From the NCBI GenBank assembly GCA_025356715.1, contig JANXRU010000287.1, positions 1 to 9,178 on the forward strand: 9,178 nt of DNA. The letters are read 5' to 3'. Source of the DNA: Bacteroidota bacterium (GTDB lineage: Bacteria; Bacteroidota; Bacteroidia; B-17B0; B-17BO). Shown here one piece after another: positions 1 to 6,381 of this stretch (position 1 is its first letter; each line of letters starts with the position of its first letter). Below the pieces are notes generated by a model, which saw nothing but the letters and a program-made list of their open reading frames with translations, was not told the origin of the DNA and made no database searches. The position numbers and the translations under genes are program-made.

Positions 1-6
1 ATACAA

Positions 7-1047
7 CTAATTGCCCAACTGGTAATTCAATCGTTGATTACTTTTTTTACGATACCTTAGCATATTAACATACTGCAAGGCTAATTTATTGTTGTAATTT
101 TCATAAGATTTTTGAGCCCATTCCATAGCTTTATCGATATCGCCATTAATTTCATTTAAAATAGCCATGTTATAACATGCTCTGCCAGCAATTTTCCGTT
201 TAGGGTTTTTGGTTTCAATGAGCCATAACTCACCAGCTCCATCCCAATTTCTGGTATTAGCTTTTCGGGTGGCTATTTTAAAGTTATTCGTTCCTTTTAC
301 AAAATATTCACGCGTCAAATTTACCCAATAAGGAATAATTCTATCAGCATAATCATGTCCCATCCTGTTTGAACTTTGTTTAATGGCTTCTTTCCTGCCA
401 AGCAGAGCCTCCGTTGTATTTAATATAGTTGTTGCATTAGCGGTAATCGCTAAATGATCTGCCATAGGATATTCATCTAATACGTATTTATTTTTCGGGT
501 CATATATTCGCCAACCAGTTTTTATTGTTGTAGATATTTCTACTTGAGCTTGAACTACCGTATTAATAACATCCATCACATTATTAATTTTAGGAGGAGT
601 TGTGATAGGAACAATTTTTAATTCGGTATCAAATATTTCCAAACTAAATAAAATATCAATGCCATATTTATTACAAATATCTTCTACTTCGTTCCACATT
701 AAATGCGATGGAAAAGTACCAATAACAGGGGTTTTCAACTCAACAGCATTCAATAACTTAATGGTATCAAAGCGCTTATTCTGAGCAAGCGCATCATTTA
801 ATCCTTTCATACATTCAAGGCTAGCATCTTTAATAAGTTGCAAACTTTCACCGGAAGCATTTTGATGGAGAGTATTTAATGTTTTATTGTCATCGGAAGG
901 TATCGCTCTATTGATGATACCGACATTTTTTGTATTAACAGAAATAGTAACAGGAGAAGGATTTGTTGTGTTGATGTAAACATAATTTGTTTTACACGAA
1001 AACAAACAGAAGGTTAGTATCGATATTAAATATATATAAACCTTCAT
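7..1047 (-). CDS. Putative lipoprotein, DUF6340-like, with C-terminal TPR-like helices
   Basis: A 346-residue protein with no assigned function. Residues 1-18 form a type II signal peptide: a short hydrophobic stretch ending in the lipobox Leu-Phe-Ser-Cys, with Cys18 as the probable lipidated residue. The residues after Cys18 (Lys-Thr-Asn) lack the acidic cluster that drives surface export of lipoproteins in some Bacteroidota, so a periplasm-facing anchor is more likely (inference). Residues 125-250 resemble, from memory, the DUF6340 family of Bacteroidota lipoproteins. Residues 288-330 look like a degenerate tetratricopeptide helix pair (the GRACYNMAIL, GDIDKAMEWAQKS and LALQYVNML stretches). 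The stop is TAG at the left edge. The gene starts 24 bp after the acyltransferase stop, with no promoter-like box between them, so the two are probably co-transcribed. Family assignment is moderately sure; function is unknown. Confidence 0.8.
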   Translation of the reverse strand: MKVYIYLISILTFCLFSCKTNYVYINTTNPSPVTISVNTKNVGIINRAIPSDDNKTLNTLHQNASGESLQLIKDASLECMKGLNDALAQNKRFDTIKLLNAVELKTPVIGTFPSHLMWNEVEDICNKYGIDILFSLEIFDTELKIVPITTPPKINNVMDVINTVVQAQVEISTTIKTGWRIYDPKNKYVLDEYPMADHLAITANATTILNTTEALLGRKEAIKQSSNRMGHDYADRIIPYWVNLTREYFVKGTNNFKIATRKANTRNWDGAGELWLIETKNPKRKIAGRACYNMAILNEINGDIDKAMEWAQKSYENYNNKLALQYVNMLRYRKKSNQRLNYQLGN

Positions 1048-1071
1048 TTTATAGAATATTATATAATGTAC

Positions 1072-1926
1072 TTATTTTATGGAACGGTATTCTTCAAAAG
1101 ATACGCCTTTCATAAATTCTGGAGAATATATATATTGGTAAATAAAAGCAGCCCATTGTTTATGTGATTTACTTTCATCTAATAAAGAACTATCAAAAGG
1201 CTTACTAAAATGAATTCGAATAACTTTCTTTCGTGGATTAAACATTTCGTCTGGCAAAAACAGCATCTCTATATTCGCTTTAATACCAAGGCGTTTGCGC
1301 CACATTGCAAAATTATAGAAGAACTGTGAATTTTCGCCTTCCACAAATACAGGTTGTATCATTCTCTTATGATCGATGGCTTGTGTAACGAAACTTTTTT
1401 TCCAAACTAAATCGCGAATTAATCCATTTTGTTTACGAGAGACCATACCGGCAGGAAAAAACAACAATGCACTTTCTGTTCTAAATACTTCTTCCATTAT
1501 TCTTAAAGAAGTTGCCGATGATGATCCTAATTTATTTACAGCTACAAATAATTCACCATAGTTTTTGATGCTTTTTAATACATCATTTACAAAAAAACGA
1601 ACATCTGGCCTTACATCACCCACTGCCTTAGTTAGTGCTAATCCATCCAAACCACCTAAAGGGTGATTAGCGGCAATAACAATTGAACCTGTTTTAGGAA
1701 TGAGATGGGCATTAACCGCCTCAACTTTTACCCCCATCCAATCAATTACTTTTGCATTAAAAACCAATCCTGTGTCGTCTTTTAAATCTAACATACAGGC
1801 ATTGATATCTTTTTCGTGAAGCTTATACTTTAACCAATTAATAACAAAACGAGGCAACCATTTATAAACCTTAGTGGCTTTTGTCTGCAATAGTTTTTCT
1901 ATGTCTATAAATTTTTGATGCGCCAT
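1072..1926 (-). CDS. PlsC-superfamily acyltransferase (lysophospholipid or amino-lipid type)
   Basis: A 284-residue membrane-associated acyltransferase of the lysophospholipid acyltransferase superfamily. The catalytic motif is NHPLGGLDG at residues 87-95: His88 and Asp94 are separated by five residues, not the four of the classical HX4D motif. This NHPxGGxDG form occurs in a known subgroup that includes ornithine- and glycine-lipid O-acyltransferases and haemolysin-like proteins. Motif III appears as FFPAG (156-160), with Ala where PlsC has Glu. QPVFVEG (191-197) fits motif IV. There is no signal peptide; amphipathic, basic N-terminal helices (about 15-35) could hold it on the inner membrane. 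It probably transfers an acyl chain to a lysolipid, but glycerophospholipid versus amino-acid lipid substrate cannot be decided here. A GGAG lies 8 nt before the ATG, unusually clear for this phylum. It is first in a two-gene unit and divergent from mraZ. Confidence 0.85.
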   Translation of the reverse strand: MAHQKFIDIEKLLQTKATKVYKWLPRFVINWLKYKLHEKDINACMLDLKDDTGLVFNAKVIDWMGVKVEAVNAHLIPKTGSIVIAANHPLGGLDGLALTKAVGDVRPDVRFFVNDVLKSIKNYGELFVAVNKLGSSSATSLRIMEEVFRTESALLFFPAGMVSRKQNGLIRDLVWKKSFVTQAIDHKRMIQPVFVEGENSQFFYNFAMWRKRLGIKANIEMLFLPDEMFNPRKKVIRIHFSKPFDSSLLDESKSHKQWAAFIYQYIYSPEFMKGVSFEEYRSIK

Positions 1927-1934
1927 AAATGGGA

Positions 1935-1938
1935 CTCC
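1935..1938 (-). promoter_or_regulatory. Ribosome binding site of the acyltransferase gene
   Basis: On the minus strand GGAG stands 8 nt before the ATG at 1926-1924. It supports that start and is the only well-placed Shine-Dalgarno sequence I see before any gene in the window. The same stretch overlaps a TATATTTG (1945-1938 on the minus strand) that matches the Bacteroidota -7 consensus TAnnTTTG. No TTG lies at a suitable distance upstream of it, and it would give an almost leaderless transcript lacking this GGAG, so I favour the ribosome-binding reading. Confidence 0.45.
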
Positions 1939-2190
1939 AAATATATGAAATATTCATATTGCTATAACGTAATACAAATTAGCTTAAAATGGCCCATACA
2001 AAACAACAATTAAAAACATAAAAAACAATTGTTAATATCTCCTATTAGTGTAATTGAAATAGATTGAAAGAAATAATGAAAGAAAATCTCATGGATTAGC
2101 CCTAAAATATGAACTCTATCGAATAAAATAAACAAATTATATACGTAAAAATTAATTGTCTGTAATTAACAAATCATATTTTTTTCAACA

Positions 2191-2230
2191 AAAGTGGTAA
2201 ATAATGGCATAAAGTGGTAGAAAGTGGGAA
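2191..2230 (+). promoter_or_regulatory. MraZ-box array: four 10-bp tandem units
   Basis: Four consecutive units in exact 10-bp register are visible: AAAGTGGTAA (2191), ATAATGGCAT (2201), AAAGTGGTAG (2211) and AAAGTGGGAA (2221). Units 1, 3 and 4 share AAAGTGG; unit 2 keeps only the TGG core in phase. MraZ is known to bind short direct repeats spaced one helical turn apart in front of its own gene (TGGG-type in Escherichia coli, AAAGTG-type in mollicutes). The array ends 52 bp before the mraZ start and abuts the predicted promoter, so repression by blocking RNA polymerase is the likely mechanism. Its identity as the MraZ operator is an inference from spacing, core and position, but a strong one. 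Confidence 0.88.
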
Positions 2231-2239
2231 AATTATAAT

Positions 2240-2247
2240 TATTTTTG
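2240..2247 (+). promoter_or_regulatory. Predicted promoter of the dcw operon (Bacteroidota -7 box)
   Basis: TATTTTTG matches the Bacteroidota primary-sigma -7 consensus TAnnTTTG exactly. Transcription would start near 2253, leaving a leader of about 30 nt before the mraZ ATG. The expected -33 element (TTTG or TTG, about 19-22 nt upstream) would fall in units 3-4 of the MraZ-box array, where only a TGG is present (2215-2217). Promoter strength may therefore be modest, and bound MraZ would cover this element. In this AT-rich sequence the box could also be chance; its position between operator and gene is the main support. Confidence 0.55.
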
Positions 2248-2282
2248 GCATTATTAATATCAAAAAACCCTAAAAACCACTA

Positions 2283-2753
2283 ATGATAAGCCTTATAGGA
2301 GAATACGATTGCAAGGTTGATGCGAAAGGGCGCTTCATGTTTCCTGTTAATCTCAGGAAGCAACTAGAGGAGGTATTTGATAAAGGATTTGTGATAAACC
2401 GAAATCTTCATCAAAAATGTTTGGTTTTATATCCAATCAACGAATGGAATAAACTCAACAAAAAATTAAGTAAGCTCAATCGATTAATAAAAGCGAACGA
2501 CGTATTCGTTAGAAAATTTACAGGAGGCGCAACAACAGCAGATGCAGATAATACTGGGCGTGTTTTGCTTCCAAAACCATTGGTAGAATATGCAAGCATT
2601 GCAACGGATATAAAAGTATTAGGTAGTAATAATGTGATAGAGATTTGGGATAAGAAATTATACGATGCGTTCTTAAATCAGGATATGGATATCGAAAAAT
2701 TGGCGGAAGATGTGTTGGGTAACTTAAATTTTAATGATGGCGATGATGAGTAA
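2283..2753 (+). CDS. mraZ: Transcriptional regulator MraZ
   Basis: A 156-residue protein, the usual length for MraZ, with two tandem SpoVT/AbrB-like half domains. Each carries the family signature: DAKGRFMFP at residues 13-21 and DNTGRVLLP at 89-97. The Asp and Gly-Arg positions are conserved in both copies; the Lys of DxKGR is replaced by Thr91 in the second. MraZ forms a ring-shaped oligomer that binds phased direct repeats through its AbrB-like folds and represses its own operon. Matching repeats lie just upstream (2191-2230), so autoregulation is expected. The ATG at 2283 gives the canonical N-terminus (MISLIGEYDCKVDAKGR) and has no Shine-Dalgarno, normal for this phylum. The acidic C-terminal tail (NDGDDE) is encoded in the overlap with the next gene. 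First gene of the dcw operon. Confidence 0.97.
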   Translation: MISLIGEYDCKVDAKGRFMFPVNLRKQLEEVFDKGFVINRNLHQKCLVLYPINEWNKLNKKLSKLNRLIKANDVFVRKFTGGATTADADNTGRVLLPKPLVEYASIATDIKVLGSNNVIEIWDKKLYDAFLNQDMDIEKLAEDVLGNLNFNDGDDE

Positions 2754-3657
2754 TCATTATCACATTCCCGTTCTTTTACAACCTTGCATTGACGGCTTAG
2801 CAATAAACCCAGATGGCGTTTACGTTGATTTAACTTTTGGAGGAGGAGGACATTCGAAAGAAATTTTGAAGCATTTATCTTCTAAAGGGAAATTATTTTC
2901 ATTCGATCAAGACGAAGATGCAAAGGCTAATATCCCGGTAGGAGAAACTCGCTTAACATTTATTCCACATAATTTTAGATACATTAAAAATTATTTGAAA
3001 TTATATGGCATCACTCAAGTTGATGGTATATTGGGTGATTTAGGCGTTTCATCTCACCAATTTGATAAAGGCGAACGTGGTTTTTCTATACGATTTGAAG
3101 CAGAATTAGACATGCGGATGAATCAGAAAAGTGAACTAACCGCTAAAAAGGTGATTAACACGTATGAATTGCAACGCCTCACTAATATGTTTAGGGAATA
3201 TGGCGAAGTGGACAATGCCTACAAATTAGCGCACTTAATTGTGGAAGCCCGATTAAATGGTAGTATTGAAACAACCGCACAATTCAAAACAGCTATCCAA
3301 AATTGCACACCAAAATTTGAAGAGAGCAGATACTTAGCTAAAGTTTATCAAGCTATTCGTATTGAAGTCAACCAAGAAATGGAAGCGTTAAAAGAATGCT
3401 TAACTCAATGTGTTGATTTGCTAAAACCTAATGCTCATTTAGTCATTATGAGTTATCACAGTTTGGAAGATAGATTAGTGAAAAACCTTATTAAGACTGG
3501 AAATATAGAAGGTATAGAAGAAAAAGATATTGTATTTGGAAGCGTAACAAAATATTTTAAACCTCTTACAAATAAACCAATCGTACCAAATACTGAAGAA
3601 ATTGAATTGAACTCAAGAGCAAGAAGTGCAAAATTAAGAATAGCAAGCAAACTATAG
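2734..3657 (+). CDS. rsmH: 16S rRNA (cytosine-1402-N4)-methyltransferase RsmH (MraW)
   Basis: RsmH methylates N4 of C1402 in the 16S rRNA decoding centre using S-adenosylmethionine. The 307 residues show the family landmarks in order: N-terminal HIPVLL (10-15), the SAM-binding loop VDLTFGGGGHS (31-41), GILGDLGVSSHQFD (98-111), ERGFSIRFEAELDMRMN (114-130), MSYHSLEDRLVK (239-250) and the C-terminal NSRARSAKLR (293-302). Length is typical and nothing is missing. The reading frame overlaps the end of mraZ by up to 20 bp and offers four in-frame ATGs at 2734, 2737, 2743 and 2746. Homologues usually begin only a few residues before HxPVLL, so 2746 (MSNHYHIPVLL) may be the true start; the longest form is listed. 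The overlap suggests translational coupling with mraZ. Confidence 0.96.
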   Translation: MMAMMSNHYHIPVLLQPCIDGLAINPDGVYVDLTFGGGGHSKEILKHLSSKGKLFSFDQDEDAKANIPVGETRLTFIPHNFRYIKNYLKLYGITQVDGILGDLGVSSHQFDKGERGFSIRFEAELDMRMNQKSELTAKKVINTYELQRLTNMFREYGEVDNAYKLAHLIVEARLNGSIETTAQFKTAIQNCTPKFEESRYLAKVYQAIRIEVNQEMEALKECLTQCVDLLKPNAHLVIMSYHSLEDRLVKNLIKTGNIEGIEEKDIVFGSVTKYFKPLTNKPIVPNTEEIELNSRARSAKLRIASKL

Positions 3658-3743
3658 TTTTTAGTATTGAGGTCTTAGTTTTTAATAACTAACAATAATC
3701 AAATTACTAAAACTAAATATTAAAAATTAAACACTTGTAAAAG
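3658..3743. other. AT-rich gap between rsmH and ftsL with possible RNA stem
   Basis: An 86-bp gap with no promoter box that I trust. It contains TAGTTTTTA twice (3655-3663, touching the rsmH stop, and 3676-3684), exactly 21 bp apart. A 13-bp complementary pair, 3675-3687 with 3718-3730 (one G-U pair), could enclose a loop of 30 nt. A competing 6-bp hairpin, TTAGTT (3675-3680) with AACTAA (3687-3692), uses the same left arm. The arms are almost pure A+T and no T-run follows, so this is not a convincing terminator; the operon most likely reads through. Confidence 0.35.
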
Positions 3744-4184
3744 GTGGCAAACAAATTTAGAGACATACCTAAACAAGAAGAACTAGAAGAGTTAGAAGAG
3801 CTTGTGGAGTTAGAAGAACCTAAACAAGTTGATGAAAAGCCTTCTAAACCAAGAAAAAAAGGAGTTTTAGCAAAAGGATTATCTAAAATATTTGGTGGTA
3901 GTTTTTTGAGTGACGACAGAGCAGTGCAACATGTGCCTTTTGTTTTGTTTTTAGGATTAATAGCCATTTTATACATCGCAAATGGTTATTACGCTGATGA
4001 TAAAATAAGAGAAGAAAATAAAACAAAAAATGAAATTAAAGAATTAAGAACGCAATACATTTCATCTAAATCAGATTTAATGTTTGAGAGTAAACAAAGT
4101 CAGGTTGCAAAAGCGGTTTTGCCATTAGGCCTTAAAGAGCCAGTGGTAGCACCGATGATCATAGAACAAGATAGTGTAAAATAA
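3744..4184 (+). CDS. ftsL: Cell division protein FtsL, Bacteroidota type
   Basis: A 146-residue bitopic membrane protein in the position where dcw clusters encode FtsL, the partner of FtsB/FtsQ that helps activate the septal synthase. Residues 63-81 are the single transmembrane helix, followed by IANGYYADDKIRE and a periplasmic coiled-coil-like segment (84-125). The blocks IANGYYA, ELRTQYISSKSDLMFESKQSQVA and LPLGLKEPVV resemble, from memory, the Bacteroidota-specific FtsL_2 family rather than proteobacterial FtsL. The cytoplasmic N-terminus is unusual: a run of Glu/Leu triplets (12-25) and then a basic patch (KPSKPRKKG, 32-40). The start is GTG: an in-frame TAA lies 3 bp upstream (3738-3740) and the first internal Met is residue 113, beyond the membrane helix. 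It ends one base before the ftsI start codon. Confidence 0.9.
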   Translation: MANKFRDIPKQEELEELEELVELEEPKQVDEKPSKPRKKGVLAKGLSKIFGGSFLSDDRAVQHVPFVLFLGLIAILYIANGYYADDKIREENKTKNEIKELRTQYISSKSDLMFESKQSQVAKAVLPLGLKEPVVAPMIIEQDSVK

Positions 4185-4185
4185 T

Positions 4186-6306
4186 TTGGAGAATAAAAAA
4201 GACATATTATCAAAATCGTATTTAGTGTATATACTACTCTGTGTATTCGCATTATCTATTTTATACAAAATGTGTATTATTCAATTTAAAGAAGGCGATG
4301 TATGGAAAGCAAAAGCAGAAGCTTTTAATACTAAGGTTTTTGAAATAGAAGCGGTACGTGGGAATATTTTTGACGTTAACGGAAATTTATTAGCAACCTC
4401 TTTACCCTACTACGAAGTAGCTGTTGATATTAATGCGCCATCTATTGATAAAAAAACATTTGATAATAAAGTAGATTCAATAGGGATGTTGTTAGCTAAT
4501 TTATTTCAGGATAAATCAGTAAAACAATACACTAAATTATTAAGAAACGCTCGCAAAAATGGCGATCGTTATGTTGTCATTCACCGCAATGTATCCTATA
4601 AAGATTTACAAACCATTAAAAAATTTCCCATTTTCAAAAGAGGAAAGCGTGGCGGATTGGTTACACTTCAAACTAACAAACGCGAACGTCCCTTTCAAAA
4701 TTTAGCTGCTCGTACTATTGGCATGTCGCGAACCGGAATAAAACCTGTTGGATTAGAAGGAGCTTACGACACTCTTTTAATGGGTATTAGTGGGCAACGT
4801 TTGATGCAAAAAATTGCTGGAGATGTATGGAGACCAATCAATGATGAAAATGAAATTGAGCCTAAAGACGGTAGTGATTTATATACAACTATAGATATCA
4901 ATATTCAGGATGTTGCAGAAAACGCACTATTAAATACGCTAATTAAAAATAATGCGTCGCACGGTTGTGCCATTTTGATGGAAGTAAAAACAGGCGAAAT
5001 AAAAGCGATTGCTAACTTAACGCGTAATGGCAAAGATTCAAGTTCTTACTCAGAAAATTTAAATTACGCCATCTTAAATGCAACAGAACCAGGTTCAACT
5101 TTTAAATTGCCATCATTATTAGCTGCAATTGATGAATTTAATTTAAACCTTGACGAAAAAGTACAAGTAGGAAATGGAGAAGTTACATTTTATAATAAAA
5201 CAATCAAAGATTCTCATCCACCAGAATCTTCTGTATTAACTATTCAGCGTGTATTCGAAACATCATCAAATGTTGGCGTTGCAAAAATTATCACTAAATA
5301 TTATTCCAAAAATCCTCAGCAATACGTTAATAAATTAAACGCATTTCATCTTAATAAAAAATTAGGGCTTTCAATCCCAGGAGAAGCTCAACCTCTAATT
5401 AAACAAACTAAGGATAAGGATTGGTCGGGCGTAACCTTGCCACAAATGAGTTATGGTTACGAAACACTACTAACACCATTACAAACCTTAGCATTTTACA
5501 ATGCTATTGCTAATGATGGTAAAATGGTAAGACCTCGTTTTGAAAAAGAAATTAAACGCAATGGTGTCACTGTAAAAACGTTTGAGACAGAAGTATTGGT
5601 AGAACAAGTTGTTTCTAAAGAGACTATTAAAAAAGCCAAACAAATGTTAGAAGGTGTTGTACAAAATGGAACAGGAAAAGGGCTAAACATTACGGCGTTT
5701 AAAGTAGGTGGAAAAACAGGAACTGCACAAATAGCGACAGGAAACAAAGGATACGGTACAACAAAAAATTACCAAGGTTCATTTATTGGCTATTTCCCTG
5801 CAGATAAGCCACTTTATACATGTATGGTAATCGTGTACAATCCAAGTAAAGGAACTTATTACGGCGGACTAATTGCAGGGCCTGTGTTTAAAGAGATTGC
5901 CGAAAAAGTATATTCAAGTAGTTTAAACTTTATGCAACCTATAAATAACCGACAAACCCTCTTAACAAAATCGCCTGAAAGTATTAAATCAAAGAACAAT
6001 GAATTATTGATCGCATCAAAAGCATTTAATTTAAAAGTAAAATCATCAGCAAATGATGAAGCATATATCACTAGAAATACAAGCGATACACTTTCAATCT
6101 CTTTATCTGAGTCAAATTTAAGAAGCCAATTAGATAAAGGAATCGTTCCAAACTTAAATGGATTGTCCGCGAAAGACGCCTTGTATTTACTTGAAAATAA
6201 AGGAATACATGTCAGAATAGTAGGAATGGGCGCTGTAAAAAAACAATCCATAGAAGCTGGACAACGATTTACTAAAGGAGATAAAATAACATTGATATTG
6301 AGTTAA
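4186..6306 (+). CDS. ftsI: Septal peptidoglycan transpeptidase (class B PBP, FtsI/PBP3-like) with C-terminal PASTA domain
   Basis: A 706-residue class B penicillin-binding protein that cross-links septal peptidoglycan. An N-terminal membrane anchor (about 11-33) is followed by the dimerisation/pedestal domain (about 50-220, starting at the conserved VRGNIFDVNGNLLA) and the transpeptidase domain (about 255-575). The three catalytic motifs are intact: SxxK as S304-T-F-K307, SxN as S360-S-N362 and KTG at 510-512. A linker (about 580-650) leads to one PASTA domain (652-705, beginning IVPNLNGLSAKDALYLLENKG), a muropeptide- or PBP-contacting module. There is no glycosyltransferase domain, so its polymerase partner should be FtsW. 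The start is TTG at 4186, one base after the ftsL stop: an in-frame TAA lies 9 bp upstream and the next Met (residue 29) is inside the membrane helix. The tight spacing suggests coupling to ftsL. Confidence 0.95.
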   Translation: MENKKDILSKSYLVYILLCVFALSILYKMCIIQFKEGDVWKAKAEAFNTKVFEIEAVRGNIFDVNGNLLATSLPYYEVAVDINAPSIDKKTFDNKVDSIGMLLANLFQDKSVKQYTKLLRNARKNGDRYVVIHRNVSYKDLQTIKKFPIFKRGKRGGLVTLQTNKRERPFQNLAARTIGMSRTGIKPVGLEGAYDTLLMGISGQRLMQKIAGDVWRPINDENEIEPKDGSDLYTTIDINIQDVAENALLNTLIKNNASHGCAILMEVKTGEIKAIANLTRNGKDSSSYSENLNYAILNATEPGSTFKLPSLLAAIDEFNLNLDEKVQVGNGEVTFYNKTIKDSHPPESSVLTIQRVFETSSNVGVAKIITKYYSKNPQQYVNKLNAFHLNKKLGLSIPGEAQPLIKQTKDKDWSGVTLPQMSYGYETLLTPLQTLAFYNAIANDGKMVRPRFEKEIKRNGVTVKTFETEVLVEQVVSKETIKKAKQMLEGVVQNGTGKGLNITAFKVGGKTGTAQIATGNKGYGTTKNYQGSFIGYFPADKPLYTCMVIVYNPSKGTYYGGLIAGPVFKEIAEKVYSSSLNFMQPINNRQTLLTKSPESIKSKNNELLIASKAFNLKVKSSANDEAYITRNTSDTLSISLSESNLRSQLDKGIVPNLNGLSAKDALYLLENKGIHVRIVGMGAVKKQSIEAGQRFTKGDKITLILS

Positions 6307-6321
6307 TATATGTTGTACAAA

Positions 6322-6352
6322 GTATTTTGTATCAAGTCTGAATACAAAATAC
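6322..6352. repeat. Perfect 11-bp inverted repeat between ftsI and murE
   Basis: GTATTTTGTAT (6322-6332) and ATACAAAATAC (6342-6352) are perfect reverse complements around a 9-nt loop. A weaker outer pairing of 6310-6314 with 6353-6357 (one G-U pair) would lengthen it across a one-sided 7-nt bulge. A second hairpin, TACAAA (6316-6321) with TTTGTA (6326-6331), competes for the same left arm. No T-run follows, so it is not a standard intrinsic terminator. It could be an operator, an RNA processing site or an mRNA stabiliser placed 29 bp before murE. Function unknown. Confidence 0.7.
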
Positions 6353-6381
6353 AGCATGCATCATAATACGGGAAAAGAAAA

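Larger units (their letters stand above)
1927..2282. other. Divergent intergenic region between acyltransferase and mraZ
   Basis: This 356-bp AT-rich stretch has no convincing ORF or RNA gene. Its left end holds the acyltransferase ribosome binding site. Its right end (2191-2247) holds the MraZ-box array and the dcw promoter, annotated separately. In the middle is a short perfect palindrome AACAATTGTT (2024-2033). An imperfect one, TTAATT...AATTAA (2152-2169), is of a kind expected by chance at this composition. The acyltransferase promoter should also lie here, but I cannot place it with confidence. No intrinsic terminator is needed or seen, because the flanking genes diverge. Confidence 0.7.

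Noticed and set aside
1938..1945. TATATTTG on the minus strand as a promoter -7 box for the acyltransferase
   Set aside because: It fits TAnnTTTG, but the nearest TTTG (1975-1978) is 29 nt upstream, too far. It also overlaps the ribosome binding site and would give a nearly leaderless transcript.
2024..2033. AACAATTGTT palindrome as an operator in the divergent region
   Set aside because: Short, A+T-rich and unique in the region. Such palindromes are expected by chance in this composition and no promoter is aligned with it.
3713..3976. 87-codon minus-strand frame opposite ftsL with Ser-rich repeats
   Set aside because: The Ser-rich run is the antisense reading of the Glu/Leu tract in FtsL; no independent coding evidence.
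5859..6251. 130-codon open frame on the minus strand inside ftsI
   Set aside because: It lies wholly opposite a well-supported gene with intact motifs, and its translation shows no recognisable domain. The same applies to the shorter opposite-strand frames elsewhere.
6322..6352. Inverted repeat as an intrinsic terminator after ftsI
   Set aside because: No T-run follows the right arm, the stem is A+T-rich, and murE in the same operon begins only 29 bp downstream.
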